A stretch of DNA of 64,000 nucleotides from contig CAWGKA010000012.1 of the NCBI GenBank assembly GCA_963823045.1, positions 496,001 to 560,000 of the forward strand, read 5' to 3'. Positions within the stretch are counted from its first letter, which is position 1. Each line of letters opens with the position of its first letter. The stretch is from JADLGL01 sp963823045. Its GTDB lineage: Bacteria; Pseudomonadota; Alphaproteobacteria; Rhizobiales; Kaistiaceae. The notes under the pieces are model-generated. The model was not told the origin of the DNA and did not search any database. It saw nothing but the letters and a program-made list of their open reading frames with translations. A program made the translations under genes and the position numbers. Of this stretch, positions 1 through 9,140 are shown piece by piece.

Positions 1-277
1 CAGCGTCGAGCTTGTGAGCGTCCGCGACGGCCGAAACCTGGCTCCAGGAGGCGATCACGGTTCCGATCGCGGCGAGAACAAGGATGAGAGCGAACCCGCC
101 CGGTTTGCGGTTGGTCAGCGACGCGATGAGGACGGCCGCGAGGACCAGCATGCCAAGGATGGCAATGGCCCTGAAGGCGAGCGACATGAAGCCGGCCCAG
201 GACGGATAGGCATAGATCGTGAGGGCAAGGACGACGGCGGCGAACAGTGCCAGCGCGATGCGTGTGGTCAGGCGCAA
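1..277 (-). CDS. integral membrane protein, cut by the window edge
   Basis: Runs leftward off the window from a TTG at 277, which has a purine-rich AAAAGGGGAAA just upstream; no ATG is available nearby. The 92 visible residues contain three hydrophobic segments separated by a short basic loop (SLTNRKPGG), so this is an inner-membrane protein whose C-terminal part is missing. It follows the small membrane protein at 325-633 by 47 bases on the same strand and is probably co-transcribed with it. I do not recognise the family. Confidence 0.5.
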   Translation of the reverse strand, partial: MRLTTRIALALFAAVVLALTIYAYPSWAGFMSLAFRAIAILGMLVLAAVLIASLTNRKPGGFALILVLAAIGTVIASWSQVSAVADAHKLDA

Positions 278-324
278 GTGCGTTTCCCCTTTTGCGCGTC
301 AGAAAGCGTGCGGCCGGGGTTTTG

Positions 325-633
325 TCAAAGGTTCTCGGCGGTTCCCTGCCGACGATTGTTGGCAGGCTCGCTTTCGCCGGGGCGCATGCGCCACAAATCG
401 AGTAGGAGGAAGACGGCCTGGCCGACGGCAAAGATGACCGCCATCCCTGCGGTTTCCGGCCCCGACAGAGCGATCGCCGTCGCGGCGACGATGATCACAT
501 AGGCCGAGCCATGAGCGACCAAGAGCCGCGTCCAGCGGCCAAGGCGCCGGCCGAACATCCACAGCCCGAAGCGGATCAGGGGCGTCAGGAAGAACCAGGC
601 GATGAACAGCACCGCGGCAGCAGGAAAGACCAT
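325..633 (-). CDS. small membrane protein, unknown function
   Basis: 102 residues starting at ATG 633. The first half is strongly hydrophobic (FPAAAVLFIAWFFLTPLIRF), and two further membrane segments lie near residues 44-60 and 64-80; a polar tail follows (MRPGESEPANNRR). A basic, tryptophan-containing loop (GRRLGRWTRLL) lies between the first two segments, suggesting a three-pass inner-membrane protein. The downstream gene at 1-277 is also a membrane protein. No domain that would assign a function is visible. Confidence 0.55.
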   Translation of the reverse strand: MVFPAAAVLFIAWFFLTPLIRFGLWMFGRRLGRWTRLLVAHGSAYVIIVAATAIALSGPETAGMAVIFAVGQAVFLLLDLWRMRPGESEPANNRRQGTAENL

Positions 634-659
634 GTCTTCCTCCGTTTCGCTTCATGTGG

Positions 660-1082
660 CTTCCGTTATGCCAGATTGCGACCTCGGCGTCTCAGCGGTG
701 GCGAACCTGCTTGATGATCTTGCCCCACAGCTTGATGGGAGCGGGCGCGCAACGGCGGTTGACCGAATGGGGCGTCGGGAGGATCGTCGAAATAGATGCT
801 GGGCCATTGTGGTCGTGGCCGCCCGGCAAAGACGCCGGAACGGGTGACCCGCACCGACGTCTCAACCAGATGTGCCGGCCATTTCTTTTTGTGACCTTCG
901 GCAGCGTGCAATCCGCAGGGGGGTGCCCGGAGTTCCCGCCGGCTGAGCTTTGGCGTTCTTCCGCGCCCGCAGATAACGGCCTTGTTATCTGATGTCGTTG
1001 GGCTGTCGATGCACGGTCGGCAGTCGGATCGACCGATTTCCACATGTTTGGCCGTGCTACGTGGTTCCAGCAATCCGGCTTG
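660..1082. other. stretch without a convincing gene
   Basis: About 420 bases between the small membrane protein and the end of the ABC ATPase. Several open frames cross it on both strands, but none has a ribosome-binding site, recognisable motifs or amino-acid composition of a real protein. No tRNA-like fold or strong hairpin was seen. Given the indels elsewhere, a short leftward basic protein in broken frames (ending with KLWGKIIKQVRHR near 692) cannot be excluded. Confidence 0.4.
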
Positions 1083-1829
<747 letters not shown>

Positions 1830-1837
<8 letters not shown>

Positions 1838-3005
1838 GGCGATAAGCTCCTCTGGCGCGCACCCACAGGAAGATGAGCAGCGCGACGAAACCGATCAGGA
1901 CGGTGCGGCCATATTCAAGCGATTCATAGTCGGTGAGGCCGAGCGCGGCGAAGAAGGCCAGCACGGCCAATCGGCGCGAATGGGCGAAGAAGGCGGCAAA
2001 GACGGCGTAGCTGGCGTTAAGCGCGAGCAGGCCGATGAGACCTGACATCGGCATCGCAATGATGCCGGGTTCGGCGGCATAGGCTGGCACGGCCAGCGCG
2101 CCGAAGAAGAGCATCGAGAGAATCAGCGGCAAGCGGACGAGGCCGCGCATGGCGCGGGTGAAAGCTGAGCGACGAGGTGCGCAGCACCGGCGAAACAGCG
2201 GCCGGCAGCGCAGGGCGAGCATGAAGATGCCGAGACCGCCGATGACGCCGCCGAGGATGGCGGGTGTTCCGTGTCCTGCACGACGCTGGCTGTCGCAAGC
2301 AATGCGGCGGCGACAGCAAAACTGAGCCAGATAAGCGTGCTCCGGATGGTGAAGCGATAACGGCCGTCTGCCAGATCTGCGGCCCAACTGCCAAGCCAGG
2401 CCGGCTTGCGCTTATCGATCAGGGCCGACCGAGACGCCGCGCTTCCGCGCTTCGGCGCTATGCGCGCGAGCGCGTCCATCGGGGCGCGATAGGGCAGGCG
2501 GAGGCGGAACGACATGCCGGCGAAATAACCGCCGGCCCAGACGATCGCTGCGCCAACGCCCCAGGCAGCGGCTGGCGGGTGGCTCGCCGCGGTGGCGCCG
2601 ATCGCCACCAGAGCGGCGATGATGATCGTCGCTTCGGGGACGCCAAGCACGATGGCCGCATAGGCGGCCATGCGCCGGCGCGCTTGTGGCGCTCAGCGGC
2701 TGCGCCTTGAGGAAGGGCGCGTGGGCGCGTGCCTGCGTCAATATCGCCATGCCGTAGCCGCTGATGGCGCCGAGCAGAGCGAGCGTCGCCGGCAAGGCAA
2801 ACCACCATAGCCAGGCCGAGGCCGGCTCGTTGAGCATCTCGGCATGGCTGTTGAGACGCAGCACGACGATGCCGACCGCATAGGCGAAGAGCGGCATGCC
2901 GCCGAGGAACGCCCAGGCAAGATCACGCCGCCGCGCCGAGCGGATCGAGGCGCGGAGTTCCGCGAGGATCAGTGTGAGGACAATGTGGTCAACGGCTCGG
3001 CGCAT
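1830..3005 (-). CDS. ABC transporter membrane subunit (several frameshifts)
   Basis: Polytopic membrane protein of about 390 residues spread over three frames. It begins with MRRAVDHIVLTLILAEL, followed by GMPLFAYAVGIVVL and a long series of hydrophobic helices, and ends in ...LIFLWVRARGAYRHG at 1830. Frame changes fall near 2670 and 2260. It overlaps the ATPase gene by 8 bases, the layout of an ABC exporter operon. No periplasmic binding protein is present, consistent with export. Which substrate it carries cannot be told. Confidence 0.7.
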
Positions 3006-3037
3006 GTGCAGATCGAACTTCGGAGGTCATGAGGCGC

Positions 3038-3220
3038 CTAGCGCTTGCCCTTCATGTCGTCAGGCAGGAACTGGCCGTGCTCGCGCTCGCGTTTGTCGCG
3101 CTCGCGCATGCTGTCCTCATAGGCCTTTCGGACATCGTCGGAGACGGTGATGCGTTTCACCGGAGCCTTCTTGCGGCGCTGCTTGGCCGGTCCAAACGTG
3201 TTCAGCGGCGTTTCGGCCAT
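3038..3220 (-). CDS. small basic conserved protein
   Basis: 60 residues, starting at MAETPLNTFGPAKQRRKK; an upstream ATG at 3286 is possible but lacks a good ribosome site. The body is rich in K, R, D and E (VSDDVRKAYEDSMRERDKRERE) and probably a single charged helix; there is no signal peptide. It sits 32 bases before the ABC permease start and is likely the first gene of that leftward transcript. It lies back to back with the phage terminase genes. Function unknown. Confidence 0.55.
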   Translation of the reverse strand: MAETPLNTFGPAKQRRKKAPVKRITVSDDVRKAYEDSMRERDKREREHGQFLPDDMKGKR

Positions 3221-3312
3221 GATGTCGGTTCCCGTGTGTTCCGGTGACCATATAGGAGGCGTCGGCATTGATGCGAGCGCTTTCACGTGTCCGGGGCGGT
3301 TGTGATGGCGAG

Positions 3313-3633
3313 ATGGAAGATCATCCGGTCGCCAGCGGCCTTGGCGATGCGTTTCTCACGGCGCTTATTGCCGATTTTGCCGCACATGGCGCCGAGGCGA
3401 TCGAGCGTTGCCGTGAGGACAACCCGGCGACATATGTCCGGATTTGCGCCGGCCTCCTTCCCAAGCAGTTGAAGATCGAAAGCGCGAATGACCTCGACGA
3501 CGCCGAACTCGACCACCGCATCCGACAGCTCGCGAAGCAACTCGCGCTTGAAATCGGACCTGGCGGACCTGTTGACGGAGAAGGAGAGACGGAAGGCCCG
3601 CAAACGCCTGTCGGCCTACCGGCCATACGCTAA
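3313..3633 (+). CDS. phage terminase small subunit-like protein
   Basis: About 106 residues from ATG 3313 (MEDHPVASGLGDAFL). The core, ALIADFAAHGAEAIERC followed by NPATYVRICAGLLPKQ and a DDAELDHRIRQLAKQLA helix, matches the pattern of short proteins encoded just before the large terminase in alphaproteobacterial phages and prophages, which act in DNA recognition for packaging. It overlaps the large terminase gene by about 145 bases in another frame; part of that overlap may be artificial, either because TerL starts later or because of a frameshift near the end. Its identity rests on position and sequence pattern, not on a catalytic motif. Confidence 0.6.
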   Translation: MEDHPVASGLGDAFLTALIADFAAHGAEAIERCREDNPATYVRICAGLLPKQLKIESANDLDDAELDHRIRQLAKQLALEIGPGGPVDGEGETEGPQTPVGLPAIR

Positions 3634-4942
3634 GCAGTCGGCGTTTCACGCGGCCGGTGCGCATGCCCGCGAGCGCCTGTTCATGGCCGGCAATCAGCTC
3701 GGCAAGACGATGGCCGGCGCCGCCGAACTCGCCATGCATCTCACCGGCCGCTATCCGAAATGGTGGAAGGGCCGGCGCTTCGAGGGGCCGATCGCGGCGC
3801 TGGCAGGCTCGGAAACGGCGGAGCTGACGCGGCAGGGCGTGCAGCGGCTGTTGCTCGGTCCGCCGGCCGACGAACGGCAATGGGGCACCGGCCTCATCCC
3901 GGGCGACGATATCGTCGAATGGACGCGGCGGCGCGGCGTCGCCGATGCGGTGGACACGATCGTCGTCCGCCATGCGTCAGGCGGCAACTCGACGGTGCTG
4001 CTCAAGAGCTACGATCAGGGCCGCGCCAAATGGCAGGCCGACACCGTGCATGTCGTCTGGTTCGACGAGGAGCCGCCGCTCGACGTCTATTCGGAAGGCG
4101 TGACGCGCACCAACGCGACGCGCGGCCTCGTCTATCTCACCTTCACGCCGCTGCTCGGCGTCTCCGCCGTCGTGCATCGCTTCCTCTATCAGGAATTGCC
4201 CGACCGTTCGGTGACGGTGATGACGATCGACGAGGCGCTGCATTATTCGGAGACGGACCGCGCGCGCATCGTGTCGGCCTATCCCGAGCATGAGCGCGAA
4301 GCGCGGGCGCAGGGCACGCCGGCGCTCGGTTCGGGGCGCGTGTTTCCGATCGCCGAAGAACGGATCGTCTGTGATCCGTTTGCGATCCCGCCGCACTATG
4401 CGCAGATCGTCGGCATCGATTTCGGCTGGGACCATCCTTTCGCCGCGGTGCGCTGCGCCTGGGATCGCGACAGCGACATCTTCTATGTCGTCGGCTGCTA
4501 TCGCGAGGCGCAGACGACGCCGCCGATCCACGCCGCCGCGATCCGCCCCTGGGGCGTTTGGATCCCTGTCGCCTGGCCGCATGACGGCTATCAGCACGAC
4601 AAGGGTTCAGGCGATCAACTGTCCGCGCTCTATCGCGGTCACGGCCTCAATATGCTGCTCGACCACGCGACGCATGAGGAGGGCGGCCACGGCATCGAGG
4701 CCGGAATCCTCGACATGCTCGAGCGCATGCAGACCGGACGCTTCAAGGTGTTCCGCGGGCTGGAGGACTGGCTGCAGGAATTCCGCCTCTATCACCGCGA
4801 CAAGGGCATCATCGTCAAGGAGCGCGACGACCTTCTCGCCGCGACGCGCTACGCGCTGATGATGCGCCGCTTCGCCGAAACCGAAACGCGCCCGAAGCCG
4901 CGCGTCGGCCCACCCGCTGCCGGCGGCGGATGGATGGGATAG
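3488..4942 (+). CDS. phage terminase large subunit (packaging ATPase-nuclease)
   Basis: 484 residues in one uninterrupted frame. Walker A GNQLGKT is at residues 68-74, Walker B VHVVWFDEE at 187-195 and the coupling motif TFTP at 218-221. The nuclease half starts at IVGIDFGWDHPFA (Asp311) and ends with DDLLAATRYALMM, which carries the last acidic residue. All key residues of a Terminase_6/gp17-like enzyme are present, so it could be active. The first 25-40 residues look non-native (MTSTTPNSTTASDSSR); the true start is probably a later TTG near 3551. In phages this motor docks on the portal. Here the portal gene lies 4.2 kb downstream, beyond four unrelated genes. Confidence 0.92.
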   Translation: MTSTTPNSTTASDSSRSNSRLKSDLADLLTEKERRKARKRLSAYRPYAKQSAFHAAGAHARERLFMAGNQLGKTMAGAAELAMHLTGRYPKWWKGRRFEGPIAALAGSETAELTRQGVQRLLLGPPADERQWGTGLIPGDDIVEWTRRRGVADAVDTIVVRHASGGNSTVLLKSYDQGRAKWQADTVHVVWFDEEPPLDVYSEGVTRTNATRGLVYLTFTPLLGVSAVVHRFLYQELPDRSVTVMTIDEALHYSETDRARIVSAYPEHEREARAQGTPALGSGRVFPIAEERIVCDPFAIPPHYAQIVGIDFGWDHPFAAVRCAWDRDSDIFYVVGCYREAQTTPPIHAAAIRPWGVWIPVAWPHDGYQHDKGSGDQLSALYRGHGLNMLLDHATHEEGGHGIEAGILDMLERMQTGRFKVFRGLEDWLQEFRLYHRDKGIIVKERDDLLAATRYALMMRRFAETETRPKPRVGPPAAGGGWMG

Positions 4943-5000
4943 GGCGACTCGACTTGCGCTCAACCTGCGGTAGGATGCCCGGAGGGAACCGGGGGTTGCG

Positions 5001-6131
5001 ATGATCAAGCGGACGGCGCTGGTAGTTCTGTTCATGCTGACGGGCGGATGGGCGCAAGCGGCGCCGATCGACGACGCCCTGGAAGCGGTGACGCGCGAAG
5101 ACTACGCAACGGCGCTCGCGGTGCTTGAGCCTTTGGCCGAAGCCGGCGATGCGGAGGCGCAGTTCCAATTGGGCGTCATGTACCTTGATGGTACCGGCGT
5201 GCAGCAGGACGACACTGAAGCGGTCCAATGGTTCCAGCGGGCGGGAGAGCAAGGTCATCCCCGCGCGATGACATTCCTCGCCCGTATGTACGATGAGGGG
5301 CGCGGAGGTCTTCCCCAGAGCACCGAACTTGCGATCGAACTCCTTCGCCGCGCATCAGATGCCGGCGATAAGTTCGCTCCGCAAGAATTGGGCCTTCGAT
5401 ACGAATATGGCGAAGGCGTCGAACAGAATTTCGAAACAGCACTCTACTGGTATCGGTTGGCCGCCGACCGCGGCAACGTCGAGGCGATGGTTGAAATCGG
5501 TGACGCCTATGGTCGAGGCGAAGGTGTTGAAGTCGATCTTGCGGAAGCCGTCCGCTGGTTCGCCCGAGCTGCCGAACTTGGTTCCCCACGCGGGGCCTTC
5601 AAGCTCGGTAGCGCGTACTACGGCGGCACAGGGGTGCCACAAAACTACGATCTTGCGATCCACTGGCTCACGGTGGGGGCGGAAGCGGGAGACAAAGATG
5701 CTCAGCTTGGGCTGGGCCTTGCCTATGTGCTTGGGAACGGCGTTCCCGTTAGCGCGAACGAGGCCCTGAGATGGCTCAATCGCGCGGCGCAGTCGGGGTC
5801 GGCCGATGCCTACTACGGAATTGGCCTAGTCTATCATGAGATATTGGGCGAGCGTTACTACGCGCTCGCGCTTGACGCGTTTCTCGTTGCCGCGAATGCG
5901 GGCAACGCCAGAGCGCAGTTGATACTCGGCATCATGTACGCCGCCGGCCAAGGCACGGAAGCGAATTATAGTGAGGCCTATTTCTGGCTCCTCCTCGCTG
6001 AGCGCAACGGTGCAACCGACTATGCGGCGGCGCGCGAGGCCCTGGAGGCGGAGCTTCCGGCCGTAGATCTTCTGAGCGTGCAGGCCAGAGTGGTGGGGTG
6101 GACGCCGACCCCTCCACCGGTGGCGCAGTAG
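5001..6131 (+). CDS. secreted Sel1-repeat protein
   Basis: 376 residues with a signal peptide (MIKRTALVVLFMLTGGWAQA) and a strong ribosome site GGAGGGAACC upstream. The mature part is an array of about eight Sel1-like repeats, seen as recurring A-x-x-G-x-x-x-A-x-x-x-L-G-x-x-Y-x-x-G-x-G-V pattern (for example QFQLGVMYLDGTGVQQD, and FKLGSAYYGGTGVPQN). Such helical solenoids act as protein-protein scaffolds in the periplasm or envelope. It starts only 58 bases after the large terminase on the same strand, so phage and host genes are tightly packed here. Partner unknown. Confidence 0.85.
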   Translation: MIKRTALVVLFMLTGGWAQAAPIDDALEAVTREDYATALAVLEPLAEAGDAEAQFQLGVMYLDGTGVQQDDTEAVQWFQRAGEQGHPRAMTFLARMYDEGRGGLPQSTELAIELLRRASDAGDKFAPQELGLRYEYGEGVEQNFETALYWYRLAADRGNVEAMVEIGDAYGRGEGVEVDLAEAVRWFARAAELGSPRGAFKLGSAYYGGTGVPQNYDLAIHWLTVGAEAGDKDAQLGLGLAYVLGNGVPVSANEALRWLNRAAQSGSADAYYGIGLVYHEILGERYYALALDAFLVAANAGNARAQLILGIMYAAGQGTEANYSEAYFWLLLAERNGATDYAAAREALEAELPAVDLLSVQARVVGWTPTPPPVAQ

Positions 6132-6209
6132 CCGAGCCGACCAGTCGGGCGCACGTCGCCGATGGCGGCGGATGGGTGGGGTAGCGCTCTGGGTCGATGC
6201 AACGCGCTC

Positions 6210-6797
6210 TTAGAAGCGATAGTCGCCGCCCTGCCCGTTGGAGACGATGTAGGCTCCGCCCAAAATGAACAGGAGGAGGACCGGCGCATAAACGACAAGG
6301 GCGAACTTCGCCGCGGCGGCCCAGCCGGGTCGAAGGCTTAGGCGCTTCCACCGGTTCGCCGCTCGCCAAGTGCCAATGATCTGCCACATGCCTATGGGGG
6401 CGAGCGCCAGCAGTGAAACTGCCAGAACATTGGTGAGAATGTCCACAAGACGCTCGTATGTCATACTGTCGTAGGTCGCGATGAGAATGGCCGCCGCGAT
6501 CGAGGCTGGCAGGTAAAACACCGCCAAAGTCATGACGATGGTCGCGCCCCAGAAGCTCTCGTCGAGCGGAAGCTCCCCACGAAAATGCCGGGCGATGAAC
6601 CGACCCCACCAGACTGGCGACCACAGTCGAACGCCCTTGGATTCGTCGGGAAGCCAGGGAGCAACCCGGTCACCGCCGACGACGTGGTATTGTGGCCGGC
6701 GCGATTGCCGATCCGTCAGGAAGGTCGCGCAGATAGGGCAGACATTGTCATGTACGTCGATTTCCGCGTTGCAGTGCCAGCAATGCAGGGTCGTCAT
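6210..6797 (-). CDS. membrane protein with N-terminal double zinc ribbon
   Basis: 195 residues from the ATG at 6797 (MTTLHCWHCNAEIDV); a longer reading to 6881 adds 28 residues without a good start. CWHC and CPIC form a zinc ribbon at residues 5-24. A cytoplasmic linker leads to RFIARHFRGELPLDESFWG and then about four hydrophobic segments; the C-terminus is GDYRF. The IARH-x-x-GELPL-x-x-SFW segment is shared with the next gene (6812-8350), so the two are related and probably form an operon, with this gene second (14-base gap). Function unknown; zinc-ribbon membrane proteins often assemble with other envelope proteins. Confidence 0.7.
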   Translation of the reverse strand: MTTLHCWHCNAEIDVHDNVCPICATFLTDRQSRRPQYHVVGGDRVAPWLPDESKGVRLWSPVWWGRFIARHFRGELPLDESFWGATIVMTLAVFYLPASIAAAILIATYDSMTYERLVDILTNVLAVSLLALAPIGMWQIIGTWRAANRWKRLSLRPGWAAAAKFALVVYAPVLLLFILGGAYIVSNGQGGDYRF

Positions 6798-6811
6798 TGA
6801 CCACGTCCCCT

Positions 6812-8350
6812 CTATCTCGGCAGTTCGGTGATTATGTTTCCGTAGTAAAGTTCGGATCTCGTCGGGTACCAGATATCCCAAGGCGGCACAGCGATGACAC
6901 GCGCGACAAACGCGGCGTCGAGGCCGTCGTCGAGCATGAGGTCGCGAAAAACCGCATCGGCGGCGTCATCCTGATAGCCAATCGTTGAACGGTGATAGCC
7001 AAGTCGGGCGGATGTTCCGATTGTGCGTTCTGTGCCGGCTGCAAATATGATCGTGCAGGCCGATGCGCATAGGCGATCGACGTGGGTCGCGAGGCCATAT
7101 CGGCGGACAACCTCGAAAGCGTTCTGAGCTGCCCCGACCCGGCCGCCAATGCTGTTTAGGACGATCGTGTCGACAGTTGGTGTTTCAACGAGGGCGCTTT
7201 CGATTGCGCCGGCGATGCCGAACTTCACACCGCCAGAGACGAAGAGCGTTGTCCGGTCTTCCCCGACGGTCACCGTGTAATCGGGAACACTTGGATCGCC
7301 CAGGAAGGCGATCTCGGTCATTATGCGAAACTGGACGGTGCCGGCGATGGCGATGGCATAGACCATGCCGACGACGGTAATACCGACGCCAACCATGGCG
7401 GCGATTGGCCAGAGCGCGCCACGACCGGTCGCCCATCGTTCGCGCCGTCGCCGGCGTGCCGAACGGAACAGGCCGACAAACTCCCATGCGGCGAGCGAAA
7501 TGATGAAGGTCCAGGCGAAAACAAGCCAGGCAAAGACCAACTTCGGATCGGTCGTCAGCGGGAGGGTGTCGATGATCCTCGGTACAAAGAACGCCAAACC
7601 GATATCGAGCAGGACGACTATAACCCAGAACGACACAGCGAGTGGCAGCTCGCCGTGCCAATGGCGCGCGATGATGTTCCACCTCGCCGTTCTTCTCGCT
7701 GTCGTCTGAGGCGATATTTCGCTGTCCGTGTCGTTGCCTCCCGGCCGCGTCACCTCCGGCCGGAGTGCACCAGGAAACAGGTCTTCGCCGGTGAGCGGAT
7801 CAAAGTTTTGCGACAGGTCCGAAGGCTGGACGAGGTCGGTGCCGCACCGTGGGCATACCAGCGCGACGCGGCTCAACTGGAATCCGCAGTGGAAGCAGGA
7901 TGCCGCCGCCACGACATCGGGGACAATGCCTTGCCGTCTTGTCGGGAGCGCTATTGCCGGCTCGTCGGACGGCACATTCACGGAGGCGACATCAGAGATG
8001 TCTTCCAGTCGTATCGTGTCCAACGGTGCTGGCCGCGGCGCTTCTGCGGGTCGAGGCGCGGCAGTCGGCGGCGGAGCCACCGAGCGAGGCACCACGTCAT
8101 AGGCAATCGCGCCCGAACTGCGTTGCGTCAGCGGGACGCTACAGTTGCTGCAGATAAGTTGCTGTTGACCGATGGGCTGACCGCAGTGCCAGCAGCGAAG
8201 GGGCGGTGCCCGGTCGGTGTCGAGCGGAACGCCTGTCGCCGGATTGAAGAGCCCTTCCGCCTCAACATCGCGCGGTGCGGCGCAGCGTGGGCAGGCGGCG
8301 CCGTCGCCAGCGAACTCCAAACCGCAAAAGCGGCAATAGCGGTCGGCCAT
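6812..8350 (-). CDS. zinc-ribbon membrane protein with a periplasmic ClpP-like protease domain
   Basis: 512 residues. Three CxxC...CxxC zinc ribbons lie in the first 175 residues (CRFC/CPRC, CWHC/CSNC, CFHC/CPRC). A disordered linker leads to IARHWHGELPLAVSFWV and three or four membrane helices (about residues 230-330). The C-terminal domain resembles predicted periplasmic ClpP-like proteins (COG3904): VDTIVLNSIGGRVGAAQNAFEVV, then LCASACTIIFAAG with a likely nucleophile Ser430, and LGYHRS with His453. The domain order implies cytoplasmic zinc ribbons and a periplasmic protease on one chain. It may process an envelope substrate, possibly linked to its partner at 6210-6797. No substrate can be inferred. 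Confidence 0.72.
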   Translation of the reverse strand: MADRYCRFCGLEFAGDGAACPRCAAPRDVEAEGLFNPATGVPLDTDRAPPLRCWHCGQPIGQQQLICSNCSVPLTQRSSGAIAYDVVPRSVAPPPTAAPRPAEAPRPAPLDTIRLEDISDVASVNVPSDEPAIALPTRRQGIVPDVVAAASCFHCGFQLSRVALVCPRCGTDLVQPSDLSQNFDPLTGEDLFPGALRPEVTRPGGNDTDSEISPQTTARRTARWNIIARHWHGELPLAVSFWVIVVLLDIGLAFFVPRIIDTLPLTTDPKLVFAWLVFAWTFIISLAAWEFVGLFRSARRRRRERWATGRGALWPIAAMVGVGITVVGMVYAIAIAGTVQFRIMTEIAFLGDPSVPDYTVTVGEDRTTLFVSGGVKFGIAGAIESALVETPTVDTIVLNSIGGRVGAAQNAFEVVRRYGLATHVDRLCASACTIIFAAGTERTIGTSARLGYHRSTIGYQDDAADAVFRDLMLDDGLDAAFVARVIAVPPWDIWYPTRSELYYGNIITELPR

Positions 8351-8541
8351 GGCCGGTCCCCCAATCAGCCAAGTGCAACCTGCCGATGAGCTGGCCGCTA
8401 CTCCCGGTAGTCTAAGCTGGGATTCGCGGCGAGGGGAGTTGTTTCTTGGAGCGTGTTCGGGGTGTCCAAAGCAAAACCGCGCGCCGTCGCCTCAAATGAG
8501 GCAATGACGCGCGGCTGAAGTTCAGAGTCTCTTGGCGAGAC

Positions 8542-8859
8542 TTAGCAGTTCACGAGCAGCGGATGGCCCGTGTTGTAGGTCACGACCTGGCCGGAGTTCG
8601 TGACGAACAGCGGCTGGCCATTGCTGTAGGCCTGGCAGACGCCCTGGGGCTGGCCGGCGGCCTGCACGAAGGACGACACGACGAAGCCGCCTGCGCCGCC
8701 AACGAGCGTGCCGATGGCAATCGCCTGCGGAGATCCGCCGAGGGCAGCAGTGACAAGGAAGCCGAGACCGGCGCCAACGCCCGTGCCGACGCCAATCGGA
8801 GAACATGCGGCCAGGGTAAGACCCGACGCCGCAACTGCCGCAATAATGAGTTTCTTCAT
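8542..8859 (-). CDS. glycine-zipper lipoprotein
   Basis: 105 residues with a lipoprotein signal ending in a clear lipobox (LTLAAC, Cys19). A glycine-rich stretch (GVGTGVGAGLGFLVTAALGG and LVGGAGGFV) follows, then a C-terminal part with two similar NGQPLFV/TGHPLLV turns, ending in Cys105. Glycine-zipper lipoproteins of this size are usually outer-membrane-associated; the function is unknown. A similar glycine-zipper protein without lipobox lies at 14994-15374. The 281 bases between this gene and the portal start hold no supported gene. Confidence 0.75.
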   Translation of the reverse strand: MKKLIIAAVAASGLTLAACSPIGVGTGVGAGLGFLVTAALGGSPQAIAIGTLVGGAGGFVVSSFVQAAGQPQGVCQAYSNGQPLFVTNSGQVVTYNTGHPLLVNC

Positions 8860-9140
8860 GACACTCCCTTTCTAAGGCGTGTCCACTGGCCCATCAGGCC
8901 AGCCTTCGGACCACGCCGGTTCTTCGCTGGTACTCGGGCGGAAGAACGGTCGCTATCGGGGCGTTCGGCCTCCGCGGCCTCCAGTCAATAACGCTCTTTC
9001 GCCAGCATGGACCCTGAGCGTACCAAGGAACCATCGACAAGCAAAGGGCTTGCGCGTTCGCGCGCCGATGCAGCCATGCGTTGCAGCCATGCCACACGCA
9101 ACTCCCGACACCATTACGCCCCCCGAAGAGGACCTGAACA

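Noticed and set aside
14..502. Long rightward open frame at the window start
   Set aside because: Charged, low-complexity composition typical of a shadow; the leftward membrane proteins on the other strand have hydrophobic segments and starts.
3287..3472. Alternative small frame MARWKIIRSPAAL over the small terminase gene
   Set aside because: No family pattern, while the overlapping frame has the terminase-associated motif.
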